A DNA stretch of 64,000 bases from CAWFPR01 sp963817635 (GCA_963817635.1 CAWFPR010000015.1:62001-126000), one strand, 5' to 3'. Counted from the first letter of the stretch, positions 28,189-37,473 are shown. Made by a program: numbers and translations. Notes: generated by a model from the sequence alone, not told the origin.

Positions 28189-28867
28189 TCAGGGTGTCAG
28201 GATCCGGTAGTCGAGCGTCTTCGGCGTCGATGAGCAGGTAGGAGCGCGACACCAGGTCGAGTCCGACCGAGCGGACGCCCTGCCGCTCCTGCTCCGAGAA
28301 CCGATGATGATGGCCGAAGAGGTGCAGCCGCGGCTGCATCCGCGCGAGCACATCGTTGATCGGTGTCTTCCCCATGTCCATTCGCACGCCCGGCACGCGA
28401 TACGGCCGCGGCGCCTCGTGCGTCATGAAGACGTCCACGTCGCGCATCGCACCGCAGGCCTCGACCTCCTCGCGCACGAAGTGGCGGCGCTTGTCGGCCA
28501 GCGCCGTCGCACGGGCGCTGCCCTTCGACGGATGCGGCAGGTCGCCGGCCGGCGTGTCGTACATCGACGGCGCGAGCGTGCCGCCGAGCCCGGCAACACT
28601 GACGACCCCTGATCCAACGGCCAGATCCAGCACCCGGCCGTTCGGCAGGTAGTGCAGGTTCGCGGGGAGCGCGCCCTCCGCGATCCGGTCGAAGTCTTCG
28701 TTGTTGCCCTTGATCCAGTACACGGGCGCGGCGCACGGCTCGTAGCGCCCGGCATCGCTCGCCACGTCTCCGACCGAGACCCAGACCGGCACGTCCGGAT
28801 GCGCCGCCTGGATGCGCGCGACGCTCGCGAAATCTCCGTGGATGTCACCGAGGGCGCCGAAATGCAC
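28189..28867 (-). CDS. Calcineurin-like metallophosphoesterase (one frame change near 3' end)
   Basis: About 225 residues from GTG 28867. Metal-binding blocks appear in order: GDIHGD at 7-12, GDVASD near 33, GNNED near 54, MTHE near 148 and LFGHHH near 183. It is a small YfcE/MJ0936-type phosphodiesterase or phosphatase of unknown substrate. In the written frame it runs into the downstream methyltransferase; a one-base change near 28220 would end it TPKTLDYRILTP then TGA, 2 nt before the next ATG. That is a far more natural junction than a three-domain fusion. Confidence 0.85.
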
Positions 28868-28888
28868 GGGTGAGACACCCAGCGTCGG

Positions 28889-29320
28889 TCACGGCTGTGA
28901 CGTCGTCTGGCCCGGGACGAGCAGGTCTTTCTTGTCCCAGATGAAGTCCTTGTTGCTGTACACCGCCAGCTCGTAGTCCTTCCCCATGAAGATCGCCGAC
29001 ACGGGGCAGGCCTCCTCGCAGAATCCGCAGAAGATGCAGCGCGTCTTGTGAATCTGGTAGGTCTTCGCGTAGCGCGGGCCCGCCTGCACCGACCCGTCGT
29101 TCTCGGCCGGCTCGAGATAGATCGCGTCGGCCGGGCACGCGACGGCGCACAGTCCGCACGCCACGCACTTCTCGAGGCCGTTCTCGTCGCGCATCAGCAC
29201 CTGTTTGCCCCGATATTTCGGGAACACCGGCACCTTCTGCTCCGGATAGCTGACCGTGATCGGGCGCTTGAAGATGTGCTTGAGCGTGGTCGCAAAGCCG
29301 ACGATGAACGGACGAATCAT
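28889..29320 (-). CDS. nuoI: NADH-quinone oxidoreductase subunit I (ferredoxin-like, two 4Fe-4S clusters)
   Basis: 143 residues. Two cluster motifs CVACGLCAVACP and CIFCGFCEEACP are separated by the usual spacing with YLEP and Y..IHKTRC between them. The N-terminus TLKHIFKRPITVSYPEQK is the NuoI membrane-arm contact region. It carries electrons to cluster N2 in complex I at the cytoplasmic membrane. No other nuo gene is in the window, so this is either a detached copy or part of a scattered set. TATGAT at 29327-29332 ends 6 nt before the ATG and there is no Shine-Dalgarno sequence. Confidence 0.93.
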   Translation of the reverse strand: MIRPFIVGFATTLKHIFKRPITVSYPEQKVPVFPKYRGKQVLMRDENGLEKCVACGLCAVACPADAIYLEPAENDGSVQAGPRYAKTYQIHKTRCIFCGFCEEACPVSAIFMGKDYELAVYSNKDFIWDKKDLLVPGQTTSQP

Positions 29321-29397
29321 CCGGTGATCATATCAAGGGACTCGGGAAAAGGGAAAAGAGAAACGGACGACGGCTCGGCCCAAGTTACGGTGGATGC

Positions 29398-29403
29398 TAT
29401 ACT
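29398..29403 (+). promoter_or_regulatory. -10 box (TATACT) of the LytS-like kinase gene
   Basis: TATACT ends 11 nt before ATG 29415. No Shine-Dalgarno sequence is visible between them, so the leader would be a few bases only. The divergent nuoI box (TATGAT, 29327-29332) is in the same 94-nt spacer. Confidence 0.45.
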
Positions 29404-29414
29404 TACGCTGATCA

Positions 29415-30737
29415 ATGCCGCAGGCAGCCAGGCAGCTCACCGCCGAACAGTTCCTGCTGACGACGCTCGTCGTGAAACTGGCGATCGTCGCGGTCCTGTC
29501 CACGATGCTGGTCCGGTTCCCGTGGTTCCGCCGCATCCTGCTGACGGAAAAGCGCGACTGGCCGGAGCGGCTCGTCTTTGTCGCCAGCCTCGGCTTTCCG
29601 CTGACGGCCGGGGTCGTGGCGCGCCTGCTCATCAACTACGACGCGGCGGACCTGACGCTCGCGGGCTCGTTCCTGGTCGGGCTGCTCGCCGGGCCCTACG
29701 CGGGCGCCATCGTTGGCGCCATGGTCGGGATTCCCGCGGTCGTAGCGGGCGAGTGGATTGCGTTCCCGTTCGCGGTCGGCTGCGGGTTTGCCGGCGGCGG
29801 CCTTCGGGAACTGTGCCCGAAGGAAGCGATCTGGCACTTCTCGCCGCTGTTTTTCACCGAGATCCACCGCAACGTGTGGCGGCTCGTGCGCCGGCTGCAG
29901 ATCGACTGGGTCGTGATCCTGCTGGCCGCGCCGATCGGTCTCGAAATCCTCCGCCAGGCGCTCGGTCACCGGTTCGGCGAAGGCCGGTTGTTCTACCTGG
30001 CGCCCACGCACGCGTGGCTGGCGGTCCTGGTCATTCTCGCGACGGTGCTGTCGGTGGCGATTCCGATCAAGATCTGGAACAGCGCGCGCATCGAGCACCG
30101 GCTGCAGGAGCAGGAGAAACTGCTCATGTCGGCCCGGGTCGAAGCCCTCGCGAGCCAGATCAACCCGCACTTCCTGTTCAATACGCTGACCTCGATCTCG
30201 TCGCTGATCCGATCGCAGCCGGAAACGGCGCGGCTCCTCATCGTCCGGCTGTCGGGACTGCTCCGGCGGCTGCTCCGCAGCCAGGATCACTTCGTGACGC
30301 TGCGCGAGGAGCTCGCGGCGGTGGACGAGTACCTCGACATCGAGTGCATCCGCTTCGGGCCCCAGCTGCGCGTCGAGAAGTCGATCGACCCCGACAGCCT
30401 CGACGTGATCGTACCGAGCATGCTGCTCCAGCCGCTCGTCGAGAACTCCATCAAACACGGGCTCTCGTCGAAGATCGGCGAGGGCCGCATCACGATCCGG
30501 AGCACGCGCCAGGACGGGCACGCGATCATCGACATCATCGACAATGGCGTCGGCGTGTCTTCCGACCACATGGACCGCGTCAATGAAGGGGGCATCGGGC
30601 TGCGCAACGTGAACGAGCGCCTGCGCGTCATCTACGGCGCCAATTACCAGCTGCAGCTCGACAGCGTTCCGGGCGAGGGCACCTGCGCGCGCGTCGTCAT
30701 CCCGGAGATTCTGGTGCCGGCCAAGGGGATCGCGTAA
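29415..30737 (+). CDS. LytS/YehU family sensor histidine kinase
   Basis: 440 residues. Five to six N-terminal hydrophobic helices form a 5TMR-LYT type sensor (GSFLVGLLAGPYAGAIVGAM then VVAGEWIAFPF). The His_kinase domain has the phospho-acceptor His252 in SQINPHFLFNTL. The ATPase domain has VENSIKHGL (N box), DNGVG (G1) and GIGLRNVNERL. Such kinases sense membrane or extracellular cues and phosphorylate a LytTR regulator, which is encoded 8 nt downstream. The frame is intact. Confidence 0.94.
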   Translation: MPQAARQLTAEQFLLTTLVVKLAIVAVLSTMLVRFPWFRRILLTEKRDWPERLVFVASLGFPLTAGVVARLLINYDAADLTLAGSFLVGLLAGPYAGAIVGAMVGIPAVVAGEWIAFPFAVGCGFAGGGLRELCPKEAIWHFSPLFFTEIHRNVWRLVRRLQIDWVVILLAAPIGLEILRQALGHRFGEGRLFYLAPTHAWLAVLVILATVLSVAIPIKIWNSARIEHRLQEQEKLLMSARVEALASQINPHFLFNTLTSISSLIRSQPETARLLIVRLSGLLRRLLRSQDHFVTLREELAAVDEYLDIECIRFGPQLRVEKSIDPDSLDVIVPSMLLQPLVENSIKHGLSSKIGEGRITIRSTRQDGHAIIDIIDNGVGVSSDHMDRVNEGGIGLRNVNERLRVIYGANYQLQLDSVPGEGTCARVVIPEILVPAKGIA

Positions 30738-30745
30738 GGACCTGG

Positions 30746-31541
30746 ATGGACCCGATCGACTTGCTCCGCATTATCGTCGTGGACGACGAACAGCTTGCGC
30801 GAGAAGAGCTGTGCTTCCTCCTCGGCGAGGTCGAAGGCGTGGAGGTCGTCGGCCAGGCGGGCAACGGCATCGAGGCGCTGCGCGTCATCGAGGAGCACAA
30901 TCCCGACCTCGTCATGCTGGACGTGCAGATGCCCGGACTGAGCGGGTTCGAGGTGGCACGACGGCTCGTGCGCGCGGGGATGGAATCGCAAATCGTGTTC
31001 GTGACGGCCTACGACCAGCACGCCATCGAAGCGTTCGAGATCAACGCGGTGGACTACCTGCTCAAGCCGGTGGAGCCCGGACGCCTGGCGACCGCGGTCG
31101 AGCGCGCCCGCAAGCGGGTACTGTCCGATCGCCCGCCGGCCCGCGGGTCGTCCGGGCGAGGAAATGGAGCGGCTCGTGCAGCTCCTGGCCGAGCGGCAGG
31201 AACATCGCGAGCAGCTGGCCGTCAAGGTCTCCGATCGGTTTCTGCTGGTCCAGGCCGACGAGGTGGTTCACGCCTCCGTAGAGGACGATGTCATCACGGT
31301 TGTAACGAACAGCTTGTCTGGAACGTCCAACTATCGGACACTGGATGAATTGCAGGCGCGGCTGGACCCCGCGGTCTTCTGGCGGGTCCACCGGTCGCAT
31401 CTGGTGAACATCAACAAAATCAAGGAGATCGTGCCCTGGTTCAGCCGGAATTACATCCTGAAGATGAAGGACGGCAAGGGCACCGAGATCCCGGTGAGCC
31501 GCTCGCAGACCAAGCGGCTCCGCGAGTACCTGAGGCTATGA
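30746..31541 (+). CDS. LytTR family response regulator (one frame change in the linker)
   Basis: About 264 residues. The receiver domain has the acidic pair VVDDEQ, phospho-acceptor Asp59 in VMLDVQMPG, the Thr in FVTAYDQ and Lys in YLLKPVEP. After a one-base frame change around 31130-31165, in the linker, the LytTR DNA-binding domain follows (LLVQADEVVHASVEDDVITV, FWRVHRSHLVNINKIKEI). It is cognate to the LytS-like kinase upstream. The TGA overlaps the ATG of the signal peptidase gene. The break between two complete domains looks like an indel error in a GC-rich stretch. Confidence 0.88.
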
Positions 31542-32260
31542 GCGACACCAACTACGACCCGTACCGGGTGCCTTCGCCGGTCACTCCGGTGGAAGCGTTC
31601 CAGGCGCCCCAACCCATCGCCGCGCCTGACGGGCTGGGGGCGCCCGAGCCGCTGGTGGCAACAGAGCCAGTGCCGGCCCTGGCCGGCGGCCTGCCGGCTC
31701 CGCCGCCTGAAGGCCGCATGGCCATGGACCGCGGGGCAATCATGGAGCGGGTCGTCGAGGAGATCGTGGCGTGGCTGAAAACGCTGGCGTCGGCGGCCGT
31801 CTACGCCACGCTCATCGTCACGTTCGGCTTCCAGGTGGCGCGCGTCGAGGGGCAGAGCATGGCGCCGACGCTCCAGGATCAGGACCGCCTGATCGTGAAC
31901 AAGCTCGCCTACCGCATCGGCGAGCCGCAGATCGGCGACATCGTCATGCTCTACTACCCGCTGAATCCGGACAAGTCGTTCGTCAAGCGCGTGATCGCCG
32001 CGGAGGGCGACCAGGTGCGGGTGGTGGACGGCAAGGTGTACCGCAATGACGTCCTGATGGACGATTCGTTCGTGTCGCCCGAGTATCGCAGCCACGACGA
32101 CTGGGGCCCGCAGGTCATCCCCGAGGGATACTATTTCGTGATGGGAGACCATCGGAACAACAGCTCGGACAGCCGTCACTGGGGATTCGTCCCGAAGAAG
32201 TACATCATCGGCCGCGTGCAGCTTCGCTGGTGGCCGCTGGCGACTGCGCGGCTGTTCTAG
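31538..32260 (+). CDS. lepB: Signal peptidase I
   Basis: 240 residues. A Pro/Ala-rich cytosolic N-terminus of about 70 residues precedes a single membrane anchor. Box B has the nucleophile Ser107 in VEGQSMAPTL, box D has the general base Lys150 in SFVKRVIAAEGD, and box E is VMGDHRNNSSDSRHWG. It removes signal peptides of Sec/Tat substrates on the outer face of the cytoplasmic membrane. Its ATG overlaps the LytTR regulator stop (ATGA), so it is probably expressed with the two-component pair, an uncommon arrangement. Confidence 0.95.
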   Translation: MSDTNYDPYRVPSPVTPVEAFQAPQPIAAPDGLGAPEPLVATEPVPALAGGLPAPPPEGRMAMDRGAIMERVVEEIVAWLKTLASAAVYATLIVTFGFQVARVEGQSMAPTLQDQDRLIVNKLAYRIGEPQIGDIVMLYYPLNPDKSFVKRVIAAEGDQVRVVDGKVYRNDVLMDDSFVSPEYRSHDDWGPQVIPEGYYFVMGDHRNNSSDSRHWGFVPKKYIIGRVQLRWWPLATARLF

Positions 32261-32307
32261 CCGGATCGGACCTTCGGGGAGGCGCCCTCGTCTCCCCGGG
32301 ACATTCG

Positions 32308-33204
32308 ATGACCTCAGGCTTTCCGCCCACCGACCGATACCGCGCCGTTTTCCGCGTCCTCTTCGGCGTCCTGCTCCTCAACCTCGCCGTCGCGCTGGCC
32401 AAACTGGTGCTGGGCTACGCGACCGGGGCGGTCAGCGTCATTTCCGACGGGTTTCATTCGCTCACGGACTCGGCCTCGAACATCATCGGCATGGTCGGGC
32501 TGCGCGCCTCGCGCAAGCCGCCGGACGAAGATCATCCGTACGGCCACCGGAAGTACGAAACGCTCGCTGCGGCAGGCATCTTCGTCTTCCTGCTGTTCGT
32601 CGTGATTGAGGTCGCGCGCGCGGCGTTCGATCGGCTGAGCGGCGGGCACGTCCCGGAAGTCGGGACGTTGAGTTTCGTCGTGATGATCGGGACGCTCGCC
32701 ATCAACATCTTCGTCGTGCGGTACGAGAGCGGCCGCGGCCGCGCCCTGCACAGCGAACTGCTGCTCGCCGACGCGATGCACACGAAGAGCGACGTCTTCA
32801 CGTCGTGCGCGGTCATCGTGTCGCTCGTCGCGGTGCGTTCGGGGTACCCGATACTGGATCCGGTCGGCGGGCTGGTCATCGCGGTCTTCATTGCGCGCAC
32901 GGGCTGGGAAATCGCGCGCGACACGTCCCGGGTCCTCTCGGACCGGGTCGTGCTCGCCGAGGACGAGATCCGCGGCGTCGTGATGAGCGTGCCCGAGGTT
33001 GCCGGGTGCCATCAGATCCGATCGCGCGGGTCGGCGGATCACACGTTCCTCGACCTGCACGTCTGGTTCGCAGCCGACATGACGCTCTACGAGGCTCACC
33101 GGCTGTCGCATGTCGTCAAGGACCGGCTGATGGCCCGGTACCCGCAGATCGCCGACGCGATCATCCACCTGGAGCCACCGCCCGACACCATCCCCCAACC
33201 TTGA
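32308..33204 (+). CDS. Cation diffusion facilitator (Zn2+/Fe2+/Mn2+ efflux)
   Basis: 298 residues with six membrane helices. The transport-site ligands are in SDGFHSLTDS (helix II) and LLADAMHTKSDV (helix V). The cytosolic C-terminal domain has FLDLHVWF and ERY-like metal-sensing His residues. It exports divalent cations by proton antiport; the metal is not decidable from sequence alone. ATG 32308 lies 47 nt after lepB. The TGA stop is part of the first unit of the tandem repeat at 33202. Confidence 0.92.
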   Translation: MTSGFPPTDRYRAVFRVLFGVLLLNLAVALAKLVLGYATGAVSVISDGFHSLTDSASNIIGMVGLRASRKPPDEDHPYGHRKYETLAAAGIFVFLLFVVIEVARAAFDRLSGGHVPEVGTLSFVVMIGTLAINIFVVRYESGRGRALHSELLLADAMHTKSDVFTSCAVIVSLVAVRSGYPILDPVGGLVIAVFIARTGWEIARDTSRVLSDRVVLAEDEIRGVVMSVPEVAGCHQIRSRGSADHTFLDLHVWFAADMTLYEAHRLSHVVKDRLMARYPQIADAIIHLEPPPDTIPQP

Positions 33205-33250
33205 GCCCTGAGCCTTGAGCCCTGCCCCTTGAGCCTTATCCCTGAGCCCT
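33202..33250. repeat. Degenerate 7-nt tandem repeat in a convergent gene spacer
   Basis: Seven consecutive units of the type TGAGCC(C/T), the first five in strict 7-base register. The repeat supplies the stop codon of the CDF gene and abuts the stop of the convergent acyl-CoA synthetase gene (33250-33252). No coding role is possible. Confidence 0.85.
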
Positions 33251-35069
33251 CAGTCGCGGTACAGCCGCTCGATCTGCTCGCGCCACCTGTCCTCGACCAC
33301 CTTGCGCCTGACTTTCAGGGTGGGGGTCAGCTCCCCTGATTCCACCGAAAACTCCGACGGAAGGAGCGCGATGCGCTTGATGCGTTCGAACTGCGACAAC
33401 TCGTGGTTCAGCGCATCGACGATCTCCTGATAGAGCCCCACGACGTCGTCGCGTGTCACGAGATCGGCGGGTTCGCCGGGCGGGCGCCCGAGGTCCTTCA
33501 GGCGCCGCTCGAGCGTGGGAAAGTCCGGGACGATGAGCGCGGCGGCGTACTTGCGGCGGTCGCCGAGCACCATCACCTCCGAGACGAGCGGGCTGCGCTT
33601 CAGGATCGACTCGAGCGGCTGAGGTGCGATCTTCTTGCCGCCCGAGGTCACCAGCAGATCCTTCTTCCGATCCGTGATGGTCAGATAGCCCTCGGCGTCG
33701 ATGCGTACCGATGTCGCCGGTGTGGAACCAGCCGTCGCGCAGGACGTCCGCGGTGGCGTCCGGCTGGTTGTAGTAGCCGCTCATGACGTTCGGGCCCGCG
33801 GGCGAGGATCTCGCCGTCCTCGGCAATGCGCAGCTCGACGCCGGGCAGCGGCTTGCCGACCGTGCCGAGCCGGGGCGCCTGCGGCGGGTTCACCGTGAGA
33901 ATCGGCGCCGTTTCGGTGAGGCCGTATCCCTCGATCACCGGCACGCCAAGCCCCTGGAAGAACTGCGCGATGGCTGGAGGCAGCGGGGCGCTGCCTGAGA
34001 CAACGAAGCGGAGGCGGCCGCCGACGCCGGCCCGGATCCTCGCGAAGACCAGCCGATCCGCGATTGCCACCTGCGCGGCGAGCAGCCGGCCGACAGACCT
34101 GCCGGTCAGCATTGCGCGGCCACGCGCGTCCGCCACACGCATCGCCCACCGGAAGAGCACCGCCTGCGCCGGCGACCCCGACTCGCCCTTCTCGAGGATG
34201 CGCGCCTGCATCTTCTCGTAGACCCGCGGCACGCCCGTGAGGACCGTCGGCCGCACCATCGCGACGTCGCGGCCCACGGTGTCGAGCGACTCGGCGAAGA
34301 TCATCCGGACGCCCGTCAGCAGGTAGACGAATCCGACCATGCGCTCGAAGGCATGACTGAGCGGCAGGAACGACAGCGCGACGTCCGTGTAGCCGACGTC
34401 GAGAACGCGCGCCGCCGCGCGGAGATTCGAGACGAGGTTCGCGTGCGTCAGCATCACGCCCTTCGGCTCGCCGGTCGTGCCCGACGTGTAGATGATCGTG
34501 GCCAGATCGTCCGGTCCGATCTCATGCGCGCTGTCGCGGAACGCCCTGGCGGCTCCCCACTCGGCGGTCATCCGCGCGTGCCCGCGCGCTTCGACGTCAG
34601 CAAGCGACAGGACGGATGCGTGCGCTGCCTCCGTGTCCATGACGACGACCGCCTCGAGCGCCGGCAGCAGGTGCCTGATTTCCTGGATCTTCTCGAGGAG
34701 CGGCCTGCCGGACACGATGGCGAGCCGCGCGCCGCAATCCTGAAGGATGTAGCGGGCCTGCGCGGACGAGAGCGTGGGATAAATCGGCACCGACACCCCG
34801 CCGCCGGCCAGGACGGCGAGATCGCTCAGGACCCACTCGGGACGGCTCTCGGACACGATCGCAACCCGATCGCCGCGCGCCATGCCGAGCGCGCCGAGAC
34901 CGAGCGCCAGATCGCGCACGCGCTCGAAAAGCTCCTGGCTCGAGAGGCCAACGACCTCGTCACCCCGGCAGCGCCCGACGCACAGCGGACCTGGATGCCG
35001 GCCCATGATGTGGAACGGCAGGTCCGCCAGCGTCTGAACGTCGGGCTCGATCTCGGCGTCGGGAAGCAC
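33250..35069 (-). CDS. AMP-dependent long-chain acyl-CoA synthetase (two frame changes)
   Basis: About 606 residues from GTG 35069. ANL-family blocks: A3 TIIYTSGTTGEPKGVMLTHA, LSFLPLSHAFERM, VSGSAPL, and A5 GYGLTETAP. Frame changes near 33790 and 33705 link to VMSGYYNQPDATADVL with GWFHTGDIG (A7), and then to the C-terminal domain with the catalytic Lys region (TSGGKKIAPQPLE) and a typical end. It activates fatty acids to acyl-CoA. TATAAT at 35078-35083 is 8 nt before the GTG, without a Shine-Dalgarno sequence. Both changes behave as single extra bases. Confidence 0.87.
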
Positions 35070-35077
35070 AGGAGTGG

Positions 35078-35083
35078 ATTATA
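35078..35083 (-). promoter_or_regulatory. -10 box (TATAAT) close to acyl-CoA synthetase start
   Basis: Perfect TATAAT on the minus strand, ending 8 nt before GTG 35069. The transcript would be leaderless or nearly so. Confidence 0.5.
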
Positions 35084-35122
35084 GGTGGGACTGCGGCCTC
35101 GCGCAGCCCGCGGCGTCGCGGA

Positions 35123-36107
35123 TCAATACCCGGCGTTCTTGTCGACGACGTTGCGCAGGTCGCGCCCGTCCGAGAACCTCCGCAGGTTGTCCGAGAAGAG
35201 CGCGATCACCTCGGGCCAGTGGTTCGCGCGGAAACCAGCCATGTGCGGCGTGATGAGGACGTTCGGCATTCCCCAGAGCGGGCTGTCAGGCGCGAGCGGC
35301 TCGTGCTCGAAGACGTCGAGCGCCGCGCCACCGATCGTGCCGTCGGTCAGCGCGGAGACGAGCGCAGCCTCGTTGACGATCTTCCCGCGGCTGACGTTGA
35401 CGAGCAGCGCGTCAGCCCGCATCGCCGCCAGCTCGCGCGCGCCAATCAGGCCGCGGGTCTCGCGCGTCTGCGGAGCCGCGATGACGACCACGTCGGCGCC
35501 GGGCAGGAGGTGCAGCAGGCGGTCGGGCCCTTCGACCCGAACGCCTGGCGTGTCGTCCGCGCGCGGGCCGCGCCGGCGAATGCCCGGTGACGGCGGCGTC
35601 CAGCGCCACGAAACGGCGCGCCGCGGCGTCACCGATGGCGCCCAGGCCGATGATCAGCACGCGGGCGCCGGCGACGGCCCTCGGCCCGGGCGGGCCGAAC
35701 GCCTCCGCCTGCGCCCACCGCCTCGCCTGCTGATCCGCGACGAGCCTCGGCAACCCGCGGAACATCGCCAGCGTGACCGCGAGCACGTGCTCGGCGATCG
35801 TCGTGGCACCGAGTCCGCGCGAATTGGTCAGCACGACCGGCGAGGCGACCAGCTCCGGGAACAGCATCCCGCCGACGCCGGCCGCCGGGCTGTGGATCCA
35901 GCGCAGCCGCCGCGCCGCGGCGAACTGCGCGGGTCTCAGGGTGGACGCCAGCACGACGTCCGCCTCGGGAATCAGTTCGAGGACGCGCTCCGCCCCGGCG
36001 GCAGCGCTGATCGCGTGCTCTGGAAAATCGGTCCGCAGCCGTTCGACCTGCGGCTCGGGGAGCGTCCAGAACCCGAGGTCGCTGTAGACCGCGACGAGGA
36101 TCTTCAC
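35123..36107 (-). CDS. D-isomer specific 2-hydroxyacid dehydrogenase (one frame change)
   Basis: About 328 residues from GTG 36107, which overlaps the MoaC stop (GTGA). The Rossmann motif VLIIGLGAIGDAAARR is followed by a one-base frame change near 35590. The C-terminal half then holds the catalytic set: Arg in NVSRGKIVNE, Glu in DVFEHEPL and His in LITPHMAG. It would reduce 2-oxoacids with NAD(P)H, like glyoxylate/hydroxypyruvate reductases; the substrate is not decidable. Coupling to moaC is unusual and may only reflect co-transcription. Confidence 0.86.
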
Positions 36108-36641
36108 CGCGCGGCCGCCAGCGCGGTTCGCGAGCCGCGGGTGCGCGTCCAGGTTCCCGATTTGCCGCCCGTTTTGCGTACGAGGCCGGATCTCGCCGAT
36201 GACCATGGCCTTGTCGACCGCCTTGAGCATGTCGTAGATCGTGAGCGCGGCCACCGACACGGCGGTGAGCGCTTCCATCTCGACGCCGGTCTGTCCGCTC
36301 GTGCGCACGCGCGCCTCGATGGCGTAGCCGTCGCGCCTCGGCCTCGAGCGTCAGACATCGACGTGCGTGAGGACCAGCGGATGGCAGAGGGGAATCAGGT
36401 CGGCCGTGCGCTTGGCCGCGAGGATGCCTGCCAGCCGGGCGGTCTGGAGCGGGTCGCCCTTCTTCACCGCGCCGCTGCGAATCTGCCGGACCGCGTCCCG
36501 CGACATCGTGATCCGCCCGCGCGCGACCGCCTCCCGCGCCGTCACCGCTTTGCCGCTCACGTCCACCATGTGCACGTCGCCCCTCGCGTCGACGTGGGAC
36601 AGAAGGGGCGCGGGATGCGTTGCGGATTTGCGCATGGCCAT
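36104..36641 (-). CDS. moaC: Cyclic pyranopterin monophosphate synthase MoaC (several frame changes)
   Basis: About 179 residues. The N-terminal part has LSHVDARGDVHMVDVSGK, GDPLQTARLAGI and the catalytic LIPLCHPLVLTHVDV. The frame breaks near 36351 (an in-frame TGA), recovers to VRTSGQTGVEMEALTAVSVA and IYDMLKAVDKAMVI, and changes again near 36190 to end with the normal GLVRKTGGKSG. MoaC converts 3',8-cyclo-GTP to cPMP in molybdenum cofactor synthesis. Every catalytic block is present. Two ATGs are possible (36641, 36635); the second stands 6 nt after a TACAAT box and is preferred. No other moa gene is in view. Confidence 0.85.
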
Positions 36642-36694
36642 ATTGTAGGGGGTTTACCGCGCCAGGACGGTGGTCCGGGGCGGTTCCCGCGTCA

Positions 36695-36714
36695 GGGCGG
36701 TTCACGAACCGCCC
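36695..36714. terminator. Perfect inverted repeat at the end of rex
   Basis: GGGCGGTTC and GAACCGCCC are separated by two bases and overlap the rex stop codon (36702-36704). It separates rex from moaC, both leftward. There is no T-run, so it is either an attenuating stem or part of a repeat (GGGCGGTTC-like words recur just beside it at 36679). Confidence 0.45.
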
Positions 36715-37429
36715 GATTGGGCGAGGAAGAACGAGAGGCTCTCGAGCGAGACGGTCAGGTCCATGTTCTTCAGCTTCACGCCCGGCGGCACTTTCAGCGT
36801 GCCGGGTGAGAAGTTCAGGATGGCCGTGACTCCGGCCGCGACGACCGTGTTCACCACCGACTGGGCGGCGGGAGCCGGGACCGCGATGACGGCGATCCGG
36901 ATGCCGTCGCGCTTCGACGATCCGCCGGCACTCGCGCACGTCGTACACGGGGACGCCCCCCTTCGAGCGGCGGCCGACCTTGTCGCTCTTCGCGTCGAAG
37001 AGCGCCGCGATCTCGAAGCCCTCGACGCGAAAACCCGGATAGTCCGCGAGCGCGAGCCCGAGGTTGCCGGCGCCCATGATCGCCACGGCGACGTGTCGAT
37101 CGAGGCCCAGGATCTGGCGCAGGTGCCGGCGCAGTTCCTTGACGTAGTAGCCGACGCCGCGGACGCCGAATTCGCCGAAATGGGCCAGGTCCTTCCGGAT
37201 CTGCGGGGCGTTGAGGTGAAACTCGTCGGCGAGCGCCTGCGAGGACACGCGTGCGGATTCCCGCCGCATCGAGCGTGTTCAGGCACCGCAAGTACACCGA
37301 CAGCCGGTTGGTCGTCAGTTCCGAGATCGCATCCGGATTGTCCCCGCGCGCCCCGGCGGGGGCGGCATCCGGGCGCACCTGGCGCGGCGTGCGTGCGCCG
37401 GGTTTCCGGCGCTGGTACCCGTCGGTCAC
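36702..37429 (-). CDS. rex: Redox-sensing transcriptional repressor Rex (two frame changes)
   Basis: About 242 residues. The N-terminal winged helix has LSVYLRCLNTLDAAG, SSQALADEFHLNAPQIRKDL and FGEFGVRGVGYYV, which are strongly conserved in Rex. The NAD(H)-binding Rossmann domain has AIMGAGNLGLALADY and FEIAALFDAKSDKVG; after the second change it ends with AVPAPAAQSVVNTVVAAGV and NMDLTVSLESLSFFL. Rex represses fermentative or respiratory genes when NADH is low. The breaks are near 37268 and 36920, each one extra base. GTG 37429 stands 9 nt after TAGAAT. It is divergent from the OPT transporter. Confidence 0.88.
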
Positions 37430-37438
37430 AAGCCCGCG

Positions 37439-37463
37439 ATTCTACCAGACGATCTGCTATTAT
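37439..37463. promoter_or_regulatory. Back-to-back -10 boxes for rex and the OPT transporter
   Basis: TAGAAT (minus strand, 37439-37444) ends 9 nt before the rex GTG at 37429. TATTAT (plus strand, 37458-37463) ends 10 nt before the OPT ATG at 37474. Both genes would have almost no leader. Rex autoregulation would be expected here, but I do not see a clear TTGTGA-type Rex palindrome. Confidence 0.4.
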
Positions 37464-37473
37464 CCCGGGCCAT

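Noticed and set aside
26342..28867. Genuine metallophosphoesterase-HMT-MTHFR fusion protein
   Set aside because: A natural stop and start pair (TGATCATG) exists in the adjacent frame, and the downstream enzyme has exactly the standard length.
28868..28888. Riboswitch (SAM or cobalamin) for the methionine gene
   Set aside because: Only 20 nt separate nuoI from the phosphoesterase, and no conserved leader is found upstream of the HMT/MTHFR gene.
31130..31165. Programmed frameshift in the LytTR regulator
   Set aside because: No slippery sequence or stimulating structure was recognised, and the same type of break occurs in about 24 unrelated genes, so a common technical cause is more likely.
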